A program made the translations under genes and the position numbers. The notes beneath the pieces are model-generated. The model made no database searches, was not told the DNA's origin, and saw only the letters and a list, made by a program, of their open reading frames with translations. From the NCBI GenBank assembly GCA_029933565.1, contig JAOZNY010000022.1, positions 1-15,944 of the forward strand: a stretch of DNA of 15,944 nucleotides, written 5' to 3'. Positions 8,453 through 15,801 of this stretch are shown here, one piece after another. Numbering within the stretch: position 1 is the stretch's first letter; each line of letters starts with the position of its first letter. Origin of the DNA: Bacteroidales bacterium. GTDB lineage: Bacteria > Bacteroidota > Bacteroidia > Bacteroidales > F082.

Positions 8453-8520
8453 CTTGTTTTGTTTGTTTTTCATAATTGGGCCCACCTTAATGATCGCCTG
8501 ATCATAGGTGGGTTTTTTTT
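8453..8520 (+). ncRNA. Candidate orphan small RNA (about 68 nt)
   Basis: This is inferred from an excellent promoter at 8418-8447 and a strong intrinsic terminator ending at 8520 on the same strand. The predicted RNA has a U-rich unpaired 5' part of about 25 nt (TTGCTTGTTTTGTTTG region) and one long terminal hairpin. The only ATG is at 8521, beyond the terminator, and meets a stop after four codons, so a leader peptide is unlikely. The downstream gene on this side, RNase Z, is on the opposite strand, so the unit is not the attenuator of an adjacent + strand gene. It could act as a trans small RNA, as an antisense RNA if readthrough reaches the RNase Z 3' end, or be the remnant of a lost gene's leader. 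The exact 5' end is estimated. Confidence 0.5.
8481..8520 (+). terminator. Rho-independent terminator of the orphan transcript
   Basis: The stem pairs CCCACCT (8481-8487) with AGGTGGG (8506-8512). After a 2-nt bulge, ATGATC (8490-8495) pairs with GATCAT (8500-8505) around a GCCT loop. Eight T follow at 8513-8520. No T-run is present on the other strand, so it does not look like the stop of the RNase Z gene. Confidence 0.85.
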
Positions 8521-8593
8521 ATGCTCTCATTTTAAGACAATAATTATTGAAAGATTTTGGGTTTTGAAAGACATGCATGTAATCTATATTAAG

Positions 8594-9508
8594 TTAAATA
8601 ATATAGGTAAGTCCTTCCTTTGACAAAACAGTATTAGGGAATATTACTTTGGCTTCGTCTAATAAAATATTTAGGTTACTGAAGCGAGCAGAAAAATGAC
8701 CAAGTAATAATTTTTTGGCATTAGATTTCTCAGCAATCATAGCAGCATGAGCAGCTGTAGAATGCTTTTTTTCGATAGCAATCTTCTCCATTGCATTATC
8801 AAATGTTGACTCATGATACAAAAGGTCAACTCCTCTAATATGCTCAATTACACTTTCACTATATGCAGTATCTGAACAATAAGCATATGAAGATGATTCC
8901 CGGGGTGATTCTGTGATCTCACTATTCAAATAAGAAATACCATTACTATCCACAAAATCATTCCCTTGTTTAATATTAATAATTTGTTCAGGAATTAATT
9001 TCTTCTCCTCAATAAACAATTTTCTAATTCTTCTCAACCTTGGCTTTTCCCTAAATACAAACCCCCAAGATGGTACTGAGTGCTTTAAGGTAAAAGCATT
9101 TATTGTATAACTATCATCCTCACATAAAGGGGTTTCCCCCATTTCCTCCAAATACTGAAAGATGAGTTTGTACTTTAATGTCATTTTTGCTGCTTCCAAC
9201 TGAAGTTTAATAATTCCTTCAAGTGCCGCTGGTGCAGAAATTGTTAAGGGCTCTTCCCTACCATACAAATGAAAAGTTGAAAGCAACCCTATTAAACCAT
9301 AATAATGGTCGCCATGCATATGACTAATAAAAATATGATTAAGTTTCCGATGTCTTATTTTAAATTTTATCATTTGCATCTGCGTTCCCTCACCACAGTC
9401 TATCATAAACTGTTTGCCCTTATAAACCAACAATTGACTGGTTGGGTTTTGGTATGAAGTAGGAACTGCTGCCCCATTTCCAAGAATTATAAGTTTCAGG
9501 TCACTCAC
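8594..9508 (-). CDS. rnz: Ribonuclease Z (tRNA 3'-processing endonuclease)
   Basis: This 304-residue metallo-beta-lactamase-fold enzyme matches the usual length of the short-form RNase Z, which cuts 3' trailers from tRNA precursors in the cytoplasm using two zinc ions. Visible zinc ligands are the SHMHGDH motif (His63, His65, Asp67, His68), His143, Asp213 in SDT, and His271 in GHFSARF. His249 in KHSTAAHAA corresponds to the conserved catalytic histidine. The N-terminus LIILGNGAAVPT is typical of the family. The start is GTG at 9506-9508: no ATG lies upstream in frame before a stop at 9524-9526, and the family N-terminus begins right after this codon. An ATG overlaps it by one base in another frame and is followed at once by TGA. 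The gene lies 156 nt downstream of rpsA and behind its terminator, so it is probably transcribed separately. No clear promoter was found. Confidence 0.93.
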   Translation of the reverse strand: MSDLKLIILGNGAAVPTSYQNPTSQLLVYKGKQFMIDCGEGTQMQMIKFKIRHRKLNHIFISHMHGDHYYGLIGLLSTFHLYGREEPLTISAPAALEGIIKLQLEAAKMTLKYKLIFQYLEEMGETPLCEDDSYTINAFTLKHSVPSWGFVFREKPRLRRIRKLFIEEKKLIPEQIINIKQGNDFVDSNGISYLNSEITESPRESSSYAYCSDTAYSESVIEHIRGVDLLYHESTFDNAMEKIAIEKKHSTAAHAAMIAEKSNAKKLLLGHFSARFSNLNILLDEAKVIFPNTVLSKEGLTYII

Positions 9509-9608
9509 ATTTCTAAAATAAAGTTACTGTCACTAAAAATTTAATTCTTTAATTGACAGTATTGTTTCTAATTAACCTGCAAATTACAATAACTTTTTCA
9601 AATTCCAT

Positions 9609-9641
9609 AAAAAAAGTCCCCCTTAATTAAAAGAGGGACTT
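9609..9641 (-). terminator. Rho-independent terminator of rpsA
   Basis: On the minus strand an 11-bp stem with one U-G pair (9631-9641 with 9614-9624, 6-nt loop) runs into seven T (complement of A9609-9615). It lies 24 nt after the rpsA stop codon and separates that gene from RNase Z. Confidence 0.87.
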
Positions 9642-9664
9642 CCATTATTTTTAGAACGAAAAAT

Positions 9665-11707
9665 CTATTTCTTCGATTTCTCTGCTTTTTCCATATCTGA
9701 CTTAAGATTAGCAAGAACATCAAGGTCACCGAAAGTAGTTTTTTCCAGTTTATCCTTAACATTTTTAACAGCACGTTTTGCTCCTTTAGCATCTGATGTA
9801 GCCTTAGCTCTTGCAGTTGCTTTTGCAGTACGCATATCTTCTTCAAACATTTGTGAATGCGATAAGATAATTTTCTTATTATCTTTTGAGAACTCAATTA
9901 CTTTAAATTCTATTGTTTCGTCGGCTTTTACATTTGAACCATCTTCTTTTCTAAGATGACGTTTCGGTGCAAAACCTTCAACTCCATAAGGAAGCGAAAC
10001 AAGAGCTCCTTTATCGCCCATATTTATAACAGTACCTTTATGAACTGAATCCAATTCAAAAACTGTTTCAAATACATCCCAAGGATTTTCTTCAAGTTGT
10101 TTGTGTCCTAAACTTAACCTACGGTTATCTTTATCAACATCAAGAACAACTACATCAATCATCTCACCAACTTTTGTAAACTCAGCAGGATGCTTAATTT
10201 TCTTAGACCATGAAAGATCGCTAATGTGAATTAAACCATCAACTCCTTCTTCAATCTCAACGAAAATACCAAAGTTAGTAAAGTTTCTCACCTTAGCAGA
10301 ATGCTTAGAACTAACAGGGTACTTCTCAGCAATATCTTCCCATGGATCAGGTATAAGTTGTTTCATACCTAACGACATTTTTCTGTCTTCACGATCTAAT
10401 GTAAGAATTACAGCATCTAGCTCCTGTCCTACTTTCAAGAAATCCTGAGCAGTACGTAAGTGTTGCGACCATGACATTTCAGAAACATGAATTAGACCTT
10501 CAATACCTGGGGCAATTTCAATAAATGCACCATAATCAGCAATAACAACAACTTTACCTTTAACCTTGTCACCTATTTTAGTGTTCTCATCAAGAGAATC
10601 CCATGGGTGGGCTGTAAGTTGTTTAAGACCTAATGCAATACGTTTTTTATTATCATCGAAATCGAGAATAACTACCTTAATTTTCTGATCAAGTTCAACA
10701 ATTTCATCAGGATGTGAAATACGTCCCCATGAAAGGTCTGTGATATGAACAAGTCCATCTACACCACCTAAGTCGATAAATACACCATAGGAAGTGATAT
10801 TTTTAACAATTCCTTCAAGAACCTGACCTTTTTCAAGTTTAGAGATAATCTCTGCCCTTTGTGCCTCAAGTTCATCTTCGATAAGTGCTTTGTGAGAAAC
10901 AACAACATTTTTGTATTCATGGTTGATTTTAACAACCTTAAATTCCATTGATTTATTTACAAACACATCGTAATCGCGAATAGGTTTCACATCAATTTGT
11001 GATCCAGGTAAAAATGCCTCAATTCCGAATACATCCACAATAAGTCCACCTTTTGTACGTGATTTAACAAAACCAGTTATGATTTCGTCCTTATCAAAGG
11101 CTTCATTTATGCGATCCCATGATTTAAGAACACGAGCCTTCTTGTGAGACAGAACCATCTGTCCCGAAGCATCTTCCTGAACTTCTACATAAATATCTAC
11201 TTTGTCTCCTACCTTTAACTCAGGATTATATCTAAATTCGTTTCTTGGCAGAACACCATCTGATTTATAACCAATGTTAACTACAATCTCACGAACTGAC
11301 ATTGAAACAACTGTTCCTTCAATCACTTCATGCTCATTTATTGAACTTAATGATTTTGTGTAAAGTACTTCTAATTTGCTTCTTTCGTCCTTAGTGTATG
11401 TGTCTACTTTGGCATTCAGCGCATCCCAATCAAAATCACCAGGCTCATTTGTTTTTGCTACTGGCTTCTCCTCGGCAGGAGTTTCCACAACAACTTCTTC
11501 TTTTACTTCAGCAACTGGTTCTTCCTTTACTTCAGCAATAATTTCTTCTTTTACTTCAACAACAGGCTCTTCAACTTTAACTTCTTCAACCTTAGTTTCT
11601 TCTTTAGTTTCCTCAACTTTAGTTTCTTCCTTAGTTACTTCTTGAACTTGTTCCTTAGTTTCTTGTTGCTCAACTTCTTCAGCAACTTTTTTTTCTTTAT
11701 CTGACAT
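9665..11707 (-). CDS. rpsA: 30S ribosomal protein S1
   Basis: This 680-residue protein has six S1 RNA-binding domains, at about residues 127-189, 207-273, 294-364, 379-450, 466-537 and 554-618. The middle ones carry the classic GVFIDL...GLVHITDLSW pattern. S1 binds mRNA on the small ribosomal subunit and aids initiation. That matters for leaderless-SD mRNAs such as those common in this phylum. Residues 1-90 form a Glu/Lys/Val-rich acidic extension made of imperfect repeats (VEVKEE, AEVKEE, KEETKVEE), which makes the protein longer than the roughly 560 residues of the E. coli protein. Residues from about 620 form a Lys/Ala-rich helical tail. The ATG at 11705-11707 begins the acidic leader and is the only plausible start. 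The gene is monocistronic by its terminator and has a long leader with a hairpin. Confidence 0.95.
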   Translation of the reverse strand: MSDKEKKVAEEVEQQETKEQVQEVTKEETKVEETKEETKVEEVKVEEPVVEVKEEIIAEVKEEPVAEVKEEVVVETPAEEKPVAKTNEPGDFDWDALNAKVDTYTKDERSKLEVLYTKSLSSINEHEVIEGTVVSMSVREIVVNIGYKSDGVLPRNEFRYNPELKVGDKVDIYVEVQEDASGQMVLSHKKARVLKSWDRINEAFDKDEIITGFVKSRTKGGLIVDVFGIEAFLPGSQIDVKPIRDYDVFVNKSMEFKVVKINHEYKNVVVSHKALIEDELEAQRAEIISKLEKGQVLEGIVKNITSYGVFIDLGGVDGLVHITDLSWGRISHPDEIVELDQKIKVVILDFDDNKKRIALGLKQLTAHPWDSLDENTKIGDKVKGKVVVIADYGAFIEIAPGIEGLIHVSEMSWSQHLRTAQDFLKVGQELDAVILTLDREDRKMSLGMKQLIPDPWEDIAEKYPVSSKHSAKVRNFTNFGIFVEIEEGVDGLIHISDLSWSKKIKHPAEFTKVGEMIDVVVLDVDKDNRRLSLGHKQLEENPWDVFETVFELDSVHKGTVINMGDKGALVSLPYGVEGFAPKRHLRKEDGSNVKADETIEFKVIEFSKDNKKIILSHSQMFEEDMRTAKATARAKATSDAKGAKRAVKNVKDKLEKTTFGDLDVLANLKSDMEKAEKSKK

Positions 11708-11721
11708 TAAATAATACTTGT

Positions 11722-11756
11722 GTTTTAGTTAACCGCCCGATTCACGCAACTAAAAC
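11722..11756 (-). promoter_or_regulatory. Leader hairpin just upstream of the rpsA start codon
   Basis: On the minus strand GTTTTAGTT (11748-11756) pairs perfectly with AACTAAAAC (11722-11730) around a 17-nt, GC-rich loop. The stem ends 14 nt before the rpsA ATG, where ribosomes must bind. E. coli S1 represses its own translation through a structured leader. By analogy this could be an autoregulatory element, but that is inference. Confidence 0.4.
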
Positions 11757-11840
11757 GGATTAATAATTAAATTTTCCAGTTTTTTAAGAATTTGCATACT
11801 AATTAATTACACAACATTCGGACCTCTTAAAAACGGGCTG

Positions 11841-11848
11841 CAAAAGTA
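11841..11848 (-). promoter_or_regulatory. Candidate -7 element of the rpsA promoter
   Basis: TACTTTTG on the minus strand matches TAnnTTTG exactly and is followed by CA, as in many promoters of this phylum. No TTG lies at the expected -33 distance. The predicted leader is about 125 nt and includes the hairpin near the start codon. Confidence 0.55.
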
Positions 11849-11999
11849 TATATTTTTTCTTAGAATTAATAGTTCTATTCCAAATTTTATTTTACCACTA
11901 AGTATATGAGTTTCAGATAGCAGGCTAATTTACTCTACTTCTTATTTCAGCATTAATATTATTATCACAATTAAAAACAATCAACCCTCTATTTTATGG

Positions 12000-12007
12000 T
12001 ATATTTG
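12000..12007 (+). promoter_or_regulatory. Candidate -7 element of the ychF promoter
   Basis: TATATTTG matches TAnnTTTG exactly and sits 24 nt before the ATG, giving a leader of about 20 nt. A good -33 element is not visible. It is divergent from the rpsA promoter within the 324-nt spacer 11708-12031, which shows nothing else beyond the rpsA leader hairpin. Confidence 0.55.
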
Positions 12008-12031
12008 CAAACTTAAAAATTACAAATATTT

Positions 12032-13129
12032 ATGGCTCTTAATTGCGGAATAATAGGCTTGTCGAACACAGGTAAAACAACAATTTTTAACTGTATGTCG
12101 AACACTAAAGCAGAAAGTTCAAGTTATGCATTTAGTGCAACAAAATCAAATATTGGAATTGCAGAAGTGCCTGACCCAAGGCTTTTTGAAATTGACAAGT
12201 TCATCAATTCAGAAAAGGTGGTGCCGGCTATGGTTGAAATTGAAGACCTTCCGGGATTGGCTAAGGGTGCTAACCAAGGTGAAGGTGTTGGTAATAAATT
12301 TCTGGCCGACATTCAGAAAACAGATGTGCTAATTCATGTTTTGCGATGCTTTGACGACGAAAACCTTGCTCACATAGAAGGCTCCATTGATCCAATTAGA
12401 GATTTGGAAATAGTAAATTTTGAACTTCAAATAAGAGACCTTGACCTTGTAGAACGCAAGATTGTTAGATTTGAAAAACTTATTAAGTCGGGTGATAAGG
12501 ATGCTAAAAAAGGCATTGAAGTATTGAATAAATACAAAGATCATTTTGAAAACTTTGGTAATGCCAGAGATATTGACCTAAGCGAAGACGAAAAATCATA
12601 CGTAAAAGACCTTCAGTTATTAACTGAGAAAACTGTTATTTACGTTTGCAATGTAGATGATTCTTCAGCAATAAATGGTAATATCTACACAAATTTAGTA
12701 AAAGAAGAACTTACTGAATCCTCAGCAGAGATTGCAATAATTGCTGGTGAACTTGAGGCTGAGATTGCAGAACTCGAAGATGAAAACGACAGAATGGAAT
12801 TTTTAAAAGATGCCGACCTTAAAGAGCCCGGAGTAAACAAACTTATCAGAGCGGCCTACGATGCATTAAACCTTCAGTCGTTTTTTACAGCAGGACCTAA
12901 AGAAATTAAAGCGTGGACAATTAAGAAAGGAATGACTGCTCCACAAGCGTCCGGTGTAATACATAGCGACCTGGAAAGAGGATTTATCAGGGCTGAAGTT
13001 ATGAAGTATAATGACTTTATTGAGTTAGGCTCAGAACAAGCAGTTAAAGATAAAGGCAGATTCCACGTTGAAGGTAAAAATTACGTAGTTGAAGATGGGG
13101 ACATTATGCATATTAGGTTTAATGTTTAA
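12032..13129 (+). CDS. ychF: YchF/OLA1-family P-loop ATPase (divergent form)
   Basis: This 365-residue protein, the usual YchF length, has a P-loop at residues 9-17 (GLSNTGKTT), a G3-type motif DLPGLAKGA (72-80), and the family hallmark GEGVGNKFLADI (83-94). A helical, coiled-coil-prone segment covers about 130-200. NVDD (207-210) sits where the adenine-specificity motif NxxE normally is. A TGS domain covers about 280-364 (IKAWTIKKGMTAPQASGVIHSDLERGF). YchF proteins bind ribosomes and hydrolyse ATP rather than GTP, and are linked to stress responses. Several normally conserved positions differ: GLPNVGKST reads GLSNTGKTT, the FPFCTIEPNVG region reads YAFSATKSNIG, and DIAGL reads DLPGL. It may therefore be a Bacteroidota-specific subgroup or a second paralogue. 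It is divergent from rpsA and convergent with clpB. Confidence 0.9.
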   Translation: MALNCGIIGLSNTGKTTIFNCMSNTKAESSSYAFSATKSNIGIAEVPDPRLFEIDKFINSEKVVPAMVEIEDLPGLAKGANQGEGVGNKFLADIQKTDVLIHVLRCFDDENLAHIEGSIDPIRDLEIVNFELQIRDLDLVERKIVRFEKLIKSGDKDAKKGIEVLNKYKDHFENFGNARDIDLSEDEKSYVKDLQLLTEKTVIYVCNVDDSSAINGNIYTNLVKEELTESSAEIAIIAGELEAEIAELEDENDRMEFLKDADLKEPGVNKLIRAAYDALNLQSFFTAGPKEIKAWTIKKGMTAPQASGVIHSDLERGFIRAEVMKYNDFIELGSEQAVKDKGRFHVEGKNYVVEDGDIMHIRFNV

Positions 13130-13160
13130 GGTTGAGACTTAGGATGAGGTTGAGGTTGAG
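13130..13160. repeat. Short degenerate GTTGAG tandem repeat after ychF
   Basis: Immediately after the ychF stop codon, units of GGTTGAG and GAGGTTGAG recur over 31 nt, with the clearest tandem at 13147-13160. The repeat is too short to be a gene or CRISPR and sits directly before the shared terminator. Confidence 0.5.
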
Positions 13161-13166
13161 AAATAT

Positions 13167-13201
13167 AAAAAAAGCCGGGTTAATTTCCCGGCTTTTTTTT
13201 T
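13167..13201. terminator. Bidirectional terminator between ychF and clpB
   Basis: A 13-bp stem (13167-13179 with 13187-13199) has a GCCGGG/CCCGGC core, a 7-nt loop, an A-run on the left and a T-run on the right. It therefore works in both directions. It lies 37 nt after the ychF stop and 9 nt beyond the clpB stop. Confidence 0.92.
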
Positions 13202-13209
13202 GTATATAA

Positions 13210-15801
13210 TTAAACCTGAATAAATTCTAAGGCTTCACCATTGCTGTCAATCTTTATGCTGGATTTTTCCTGCAAACTACCATCAAGTACAAGTTTCGAT
13301 AAAGAATTTAGTACTTCTCTCTGCAGTACCCTCTTTACAGGGCGTGCTCCCAATTGAGGATCGTAGCCAATTTTGGCAAGGTATTCAATTGCATTATTGC
13401 TTACTTCCATTTTTATTCCATTTTTGGCAACCATTTGCACCAGATTATTAACTAACAAACGAACTATTGACTTAATCTCGCTGAGCATTAAAGGCTTGAA
13501 CATTATTATTTCATCAATCCGGTTTAAAAACTCAGGACGTATGCTTGCCTTCAGCAGTTTACTCAACTCATGTTTTGTTTTCTCAGTAACCTGATCCAAA
13601 TTTTCTTCTTTAACATTCTCAAAGTTCTGTTGAATAATGTCGGAACCAATATTGGAAGTCATTATTATTATGGTATTTTTAAAATCCACTAACCTTCCTT
13701 TGTTGTCGGTAAGCCTTCCATCGTCTAGAACCTGAAGTAATATATTGAACACATCGGGATGTGCTTTTTCTATCTCATCAAGAAGCACAACCGAATAAGG
13801 TTTGCGTCTGACTGCCTCAGTTAACTGACCACCTTCGTCATAACCAACATATCCCGGAGGGGCACCCACCAAACGTGAAACAGAATGCCTCTCCTGATAT
13901 TCCGACATATCAATCCTTACCATCGAATTCTCATCGTTAAATAAAAAATCGGCAAGAGTTTTTGCAAGTTCCGTTTTTCCAACACCAGTTGTTCCCATAA
14001 ATATAAACGAACCAATAGGTCGGTTCTCATCTTGCAAGCCTGCCCTACTCCTTCTAATGGCATCCGACAAAGCATTAATTGCTTCATCCTGTCCAACCAC
14101 CCTTTTATGAAGTTCGTCTTCAAGCCTAAGTAATTTTTCCCTTTCGCCCTGCAGCATCCTACTAACAGGAATTCCGGTCCAGCGCGAAACTATATCGGCA
14201 ATATCCTCTGAATCTACCTCCTCATTTATCAAAGGCGATTCACCCTGTGCTTCCGTCAACTTTTCTTTATTGGCCACAAGTTGTCGTTCAAGATCGATGA
14301 TTTTACCATACCTTAACTCAGCAACTTTTCCAAAGTCTCCATCTCTTTCGGCTTTTTCAGCCTCCAGTTTTACTTCTTCAATTTCTGCTTTTGTATTTTG
14401 AATAGAGTCAACAAGGCCTTTTTCATTTTGCCATTCTGCCCTTAATTTATCGCGTTTGTCCTTAAGGTTAGCCAAATCCTTATTAATTGAATCCAACTTC
14501 TTTTTGTCGTTTTCCCTTTTAAAGGCTTCGCGTTCAATTTCAAGTTGAGTATATTTTCTCTCAATAGTTTCAAGTTCTTCAGGTACTGAATTTATTTCTA
14601 ACTTTAACTTTGAAGCAGCCTCATCAATTAGGTCAATGGCCTTATCAGGAAGAAACCTATCGGTAATATACCTCGATGAAAGTTCAACTGCAGCAATAAC
14701 AGCATCGTCAAGTATCCTTACTTTATGATGACTCTCATATCTTTCTTTCAAACCTCTCAAAATAGAAATTGCAGATTCCTGAGAAGGTTCATCAACAATT
14801 ACAGTTTGAAACCTCCGTTCAAGAGCCTTATCTTTTTCAAAATATTTTTGATACTCATTAAGGGTGGTGGCACCAATGGCTCGAATTTCTCCTCTGGCGA
14901 GTGCTGGTTTCAAAATATTTGCGGCATCCATTGCACCTTCCGATTTCCCTGCTCCTACAAGAGTGTGGATTTCATCGATAAAAAGCAAAAGTTCCCCATC
15001 AGAATTAACCACTTCCTTAATTACACTCTTCAGCCTTTCCTCGAACTCACCTTTGTATTTTGCTCCTGCAATCAACGCACCCATATCGAGTGAGTAAAGG
15101 ATTTTATCCTTGAGGTTGTCAGGTACATCGCCATCAACTATTCTTCGGGCAATACCCTCAGCAATTGCAGTCTTTCCAACTCCAGGCTCACCCACAAGTA
15201 TCGGATTATTTTTTGTCCTACGCGATAAAATCTGAAGTACCCTCCTTATTTCATCATCACGACCAATAACCGGATCCAACTTTCCATTGGCAGCCATGTC
15301 GTTTAAATTGTTGGCATATCTTTTCAGCGAATTATACTTCTCTTCTGAAGAAGCACTGTCTGATTTTGAACCTTGACGTAACTCTGTTATAGCCAACTTA
15401 ATTTCTTTGGCTGTAACACCTGCATCCTTGAGTATTTGTGATACTCTGCCTTTACCCGAAAGCAAAGCCAAAAGTAAATGTTCAACTGAAACAAATTCAT
15501 CGCCATACTCCTTTAGAAAAGTAAACGATCTCTTAATTGTTTCTTTCGCCTCATTTGTCAAATACTTTTCGCCTCCATTTATTTTGGCTTGGACAGTTAG
15601 TTCTGCCTCAATAACTTTTTTCAGGGTATTTACATTAACATTTACCTTTTTTAAAAGAAAAGGAACAACATTCTCATCAACATCAATAAGCGACTTAAGC
15701 AGATGTAAATCAGTAATGCCCTGATGGCCATACGATTCAGCCAATTGCTGCGCATTTTGTACAACCTCCTGCGATTTTATTGTTAATTTATCAAAATTCA
15801 T
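13210..15801 (-). CDS. clpB: ATP-dependent chaperone/disaggregase ClpB
   Basis: This 863-residue AAA+ protein has the standard ClpB layout and length. The Clp_N domain covers about 1-145. Nucleotide-binding domain 1 has Walker A GEPGVGKT (204-211), Walker B LLLFIDE (to Glu277), pore loop KYKG (248-251) and arginines 329-330. The coiled-coil middle domain, about 405-525, marks ClpB rather than ClpA or ClpC. Nucleotide-binding domain 2 has Walker A GTTGVGKT (603-610), Walker B VVLLDE (to Glu676), pore loop GYVGYDEG (650-657) and sensor-2 GAR (818-820). There is no IGL/IGF-type ClpP-binding loop. ClpB forms hexamers in the cytoplasm and, with DnaK, extracts proteins from aggregates. All key residues appear intact. 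The ATG at 15799-15801 gives the family N-terminus MNFDKLTIKSQEVVQ. It converges on ychF across a shared terminator. Confidence 0.97.
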   Translation of the reverse strand: MNFDKLTIKSQEVVQNAQQLAESYGHQGITDLHLLKSLIDVDENVVPFLLKKVNVNVNTLKKVIEAELTVQAKINGGEKYLTNEAKETIKRSFTFLKEYGDEFVSVEHLLLALLSGKGRVSQILKDAGVTAKEIKLAITELRQGSKSDSASSEEKYNSLKRYANNLNDMAANGKLDPVIGRDDEIRRVLQILSRRTKNNPILVGEPGVGKTAIAEGIARRIVDGDVPDNLKDKILYSLDMGALIAGAKYKGEFEERLKSVIKEVVNSDGELLLFIDEIHTLVGAGKSEGAMDAANILKPALARGEIRAIGATTLNEYQKYFEKDKALERRFQTVIVDEPSQESAISILRGLKERYESHHKVRILDDAVIAAVELSSRYITDRFLPDKAIDLIDEAASKLKLEINSVPEELETIERKYTQLEIEREAFKRENDKKKLDSINKDLANLKDKRDKLRAEWQNEKGLVDSIQNTKAEIEEVKLEAEKAERDGDFGKVAELRYGKIIDLERQLVANKEKLTEAQGESPLINEEVDSEDIADIVSRWTGIPVSRMLQGEREKLLRLEDELHKRVVGQDEAINALSDAIRRSRAGLQDENRPIGSFIFMGTTGVGKTELAKTLADFLFNDENSMVRIDMSEYQERHSVSRLVGAPPGYVGYDEGGQLTEAVRRKPYSVVLLDEIEKAHPDVFNILLQVLDDGRLTDNKGRLVDFKNTIIIMTSNIGSDIIQQNFENVKEENLDQVTEKTKHELSKLLKASIRPEFLNRIDEIIMFKPLMLSEIKSIVRLLVNNLVQMVAKNGIKMEVSNNAIEYLAKIGYDPQLGARPVKRVLQREVLNSLSKLVLDGSLQEKSSIKIDSNGEALEFIQV

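Larger units (their letters stand above)
7869..8593. other. 725-nt intergenic region without a confident protein gene
   Basis: This AT-rich gap lies between the start of the hybrid kinase gene and the stop of the RNase Z gene, both on the minus strand. It holds a possible kinase promoter (7925-7953, -), a short open frame of doubtful reality (8084-8212, -), a LacI-type palindrome (8297-8310), and a promoter-to-terminator unit on the + strand (8418-8520). The rest shows no coding pattern, RNA gene or transposon end that I can support. Confidence 0.6.

Noticed and set aside
8453..8520. tRNA or riboswitch in the orphan unit
   Set aside because: It is too short, with only one hairpin that ends in T8. 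There is no cloverleaf and no coding sequence downstream on that strand.
9598..9897. Lys/Leu-rich minus strand frame at the rpsA end
   Set aside because: It overlaps the rpsA C-terminal coding region out of frame and runs into the terminator hairpin.
11376..11645. Ser/Thr-rich open frame on the + strand
   Set aside because: It is the complement of the Glu/Lys/Val-rich rpsA extension. The low-complexity GAA/GTT codons read as Ser/Thr on the other strand.
13130..13201. Possible insertion sequence end or attachment site near the ychF/clpB junction
   Set aside because: The hairpin is a typical bidirectional terminator. There is no transposase, target duplication or tRNA gene.
14725..15097. Two overlapping + strand frames opposite clpB
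   Set aside because: Both lie antisense within the conserved first ATPase domain of ClpB, with no promoter or family resemblance.
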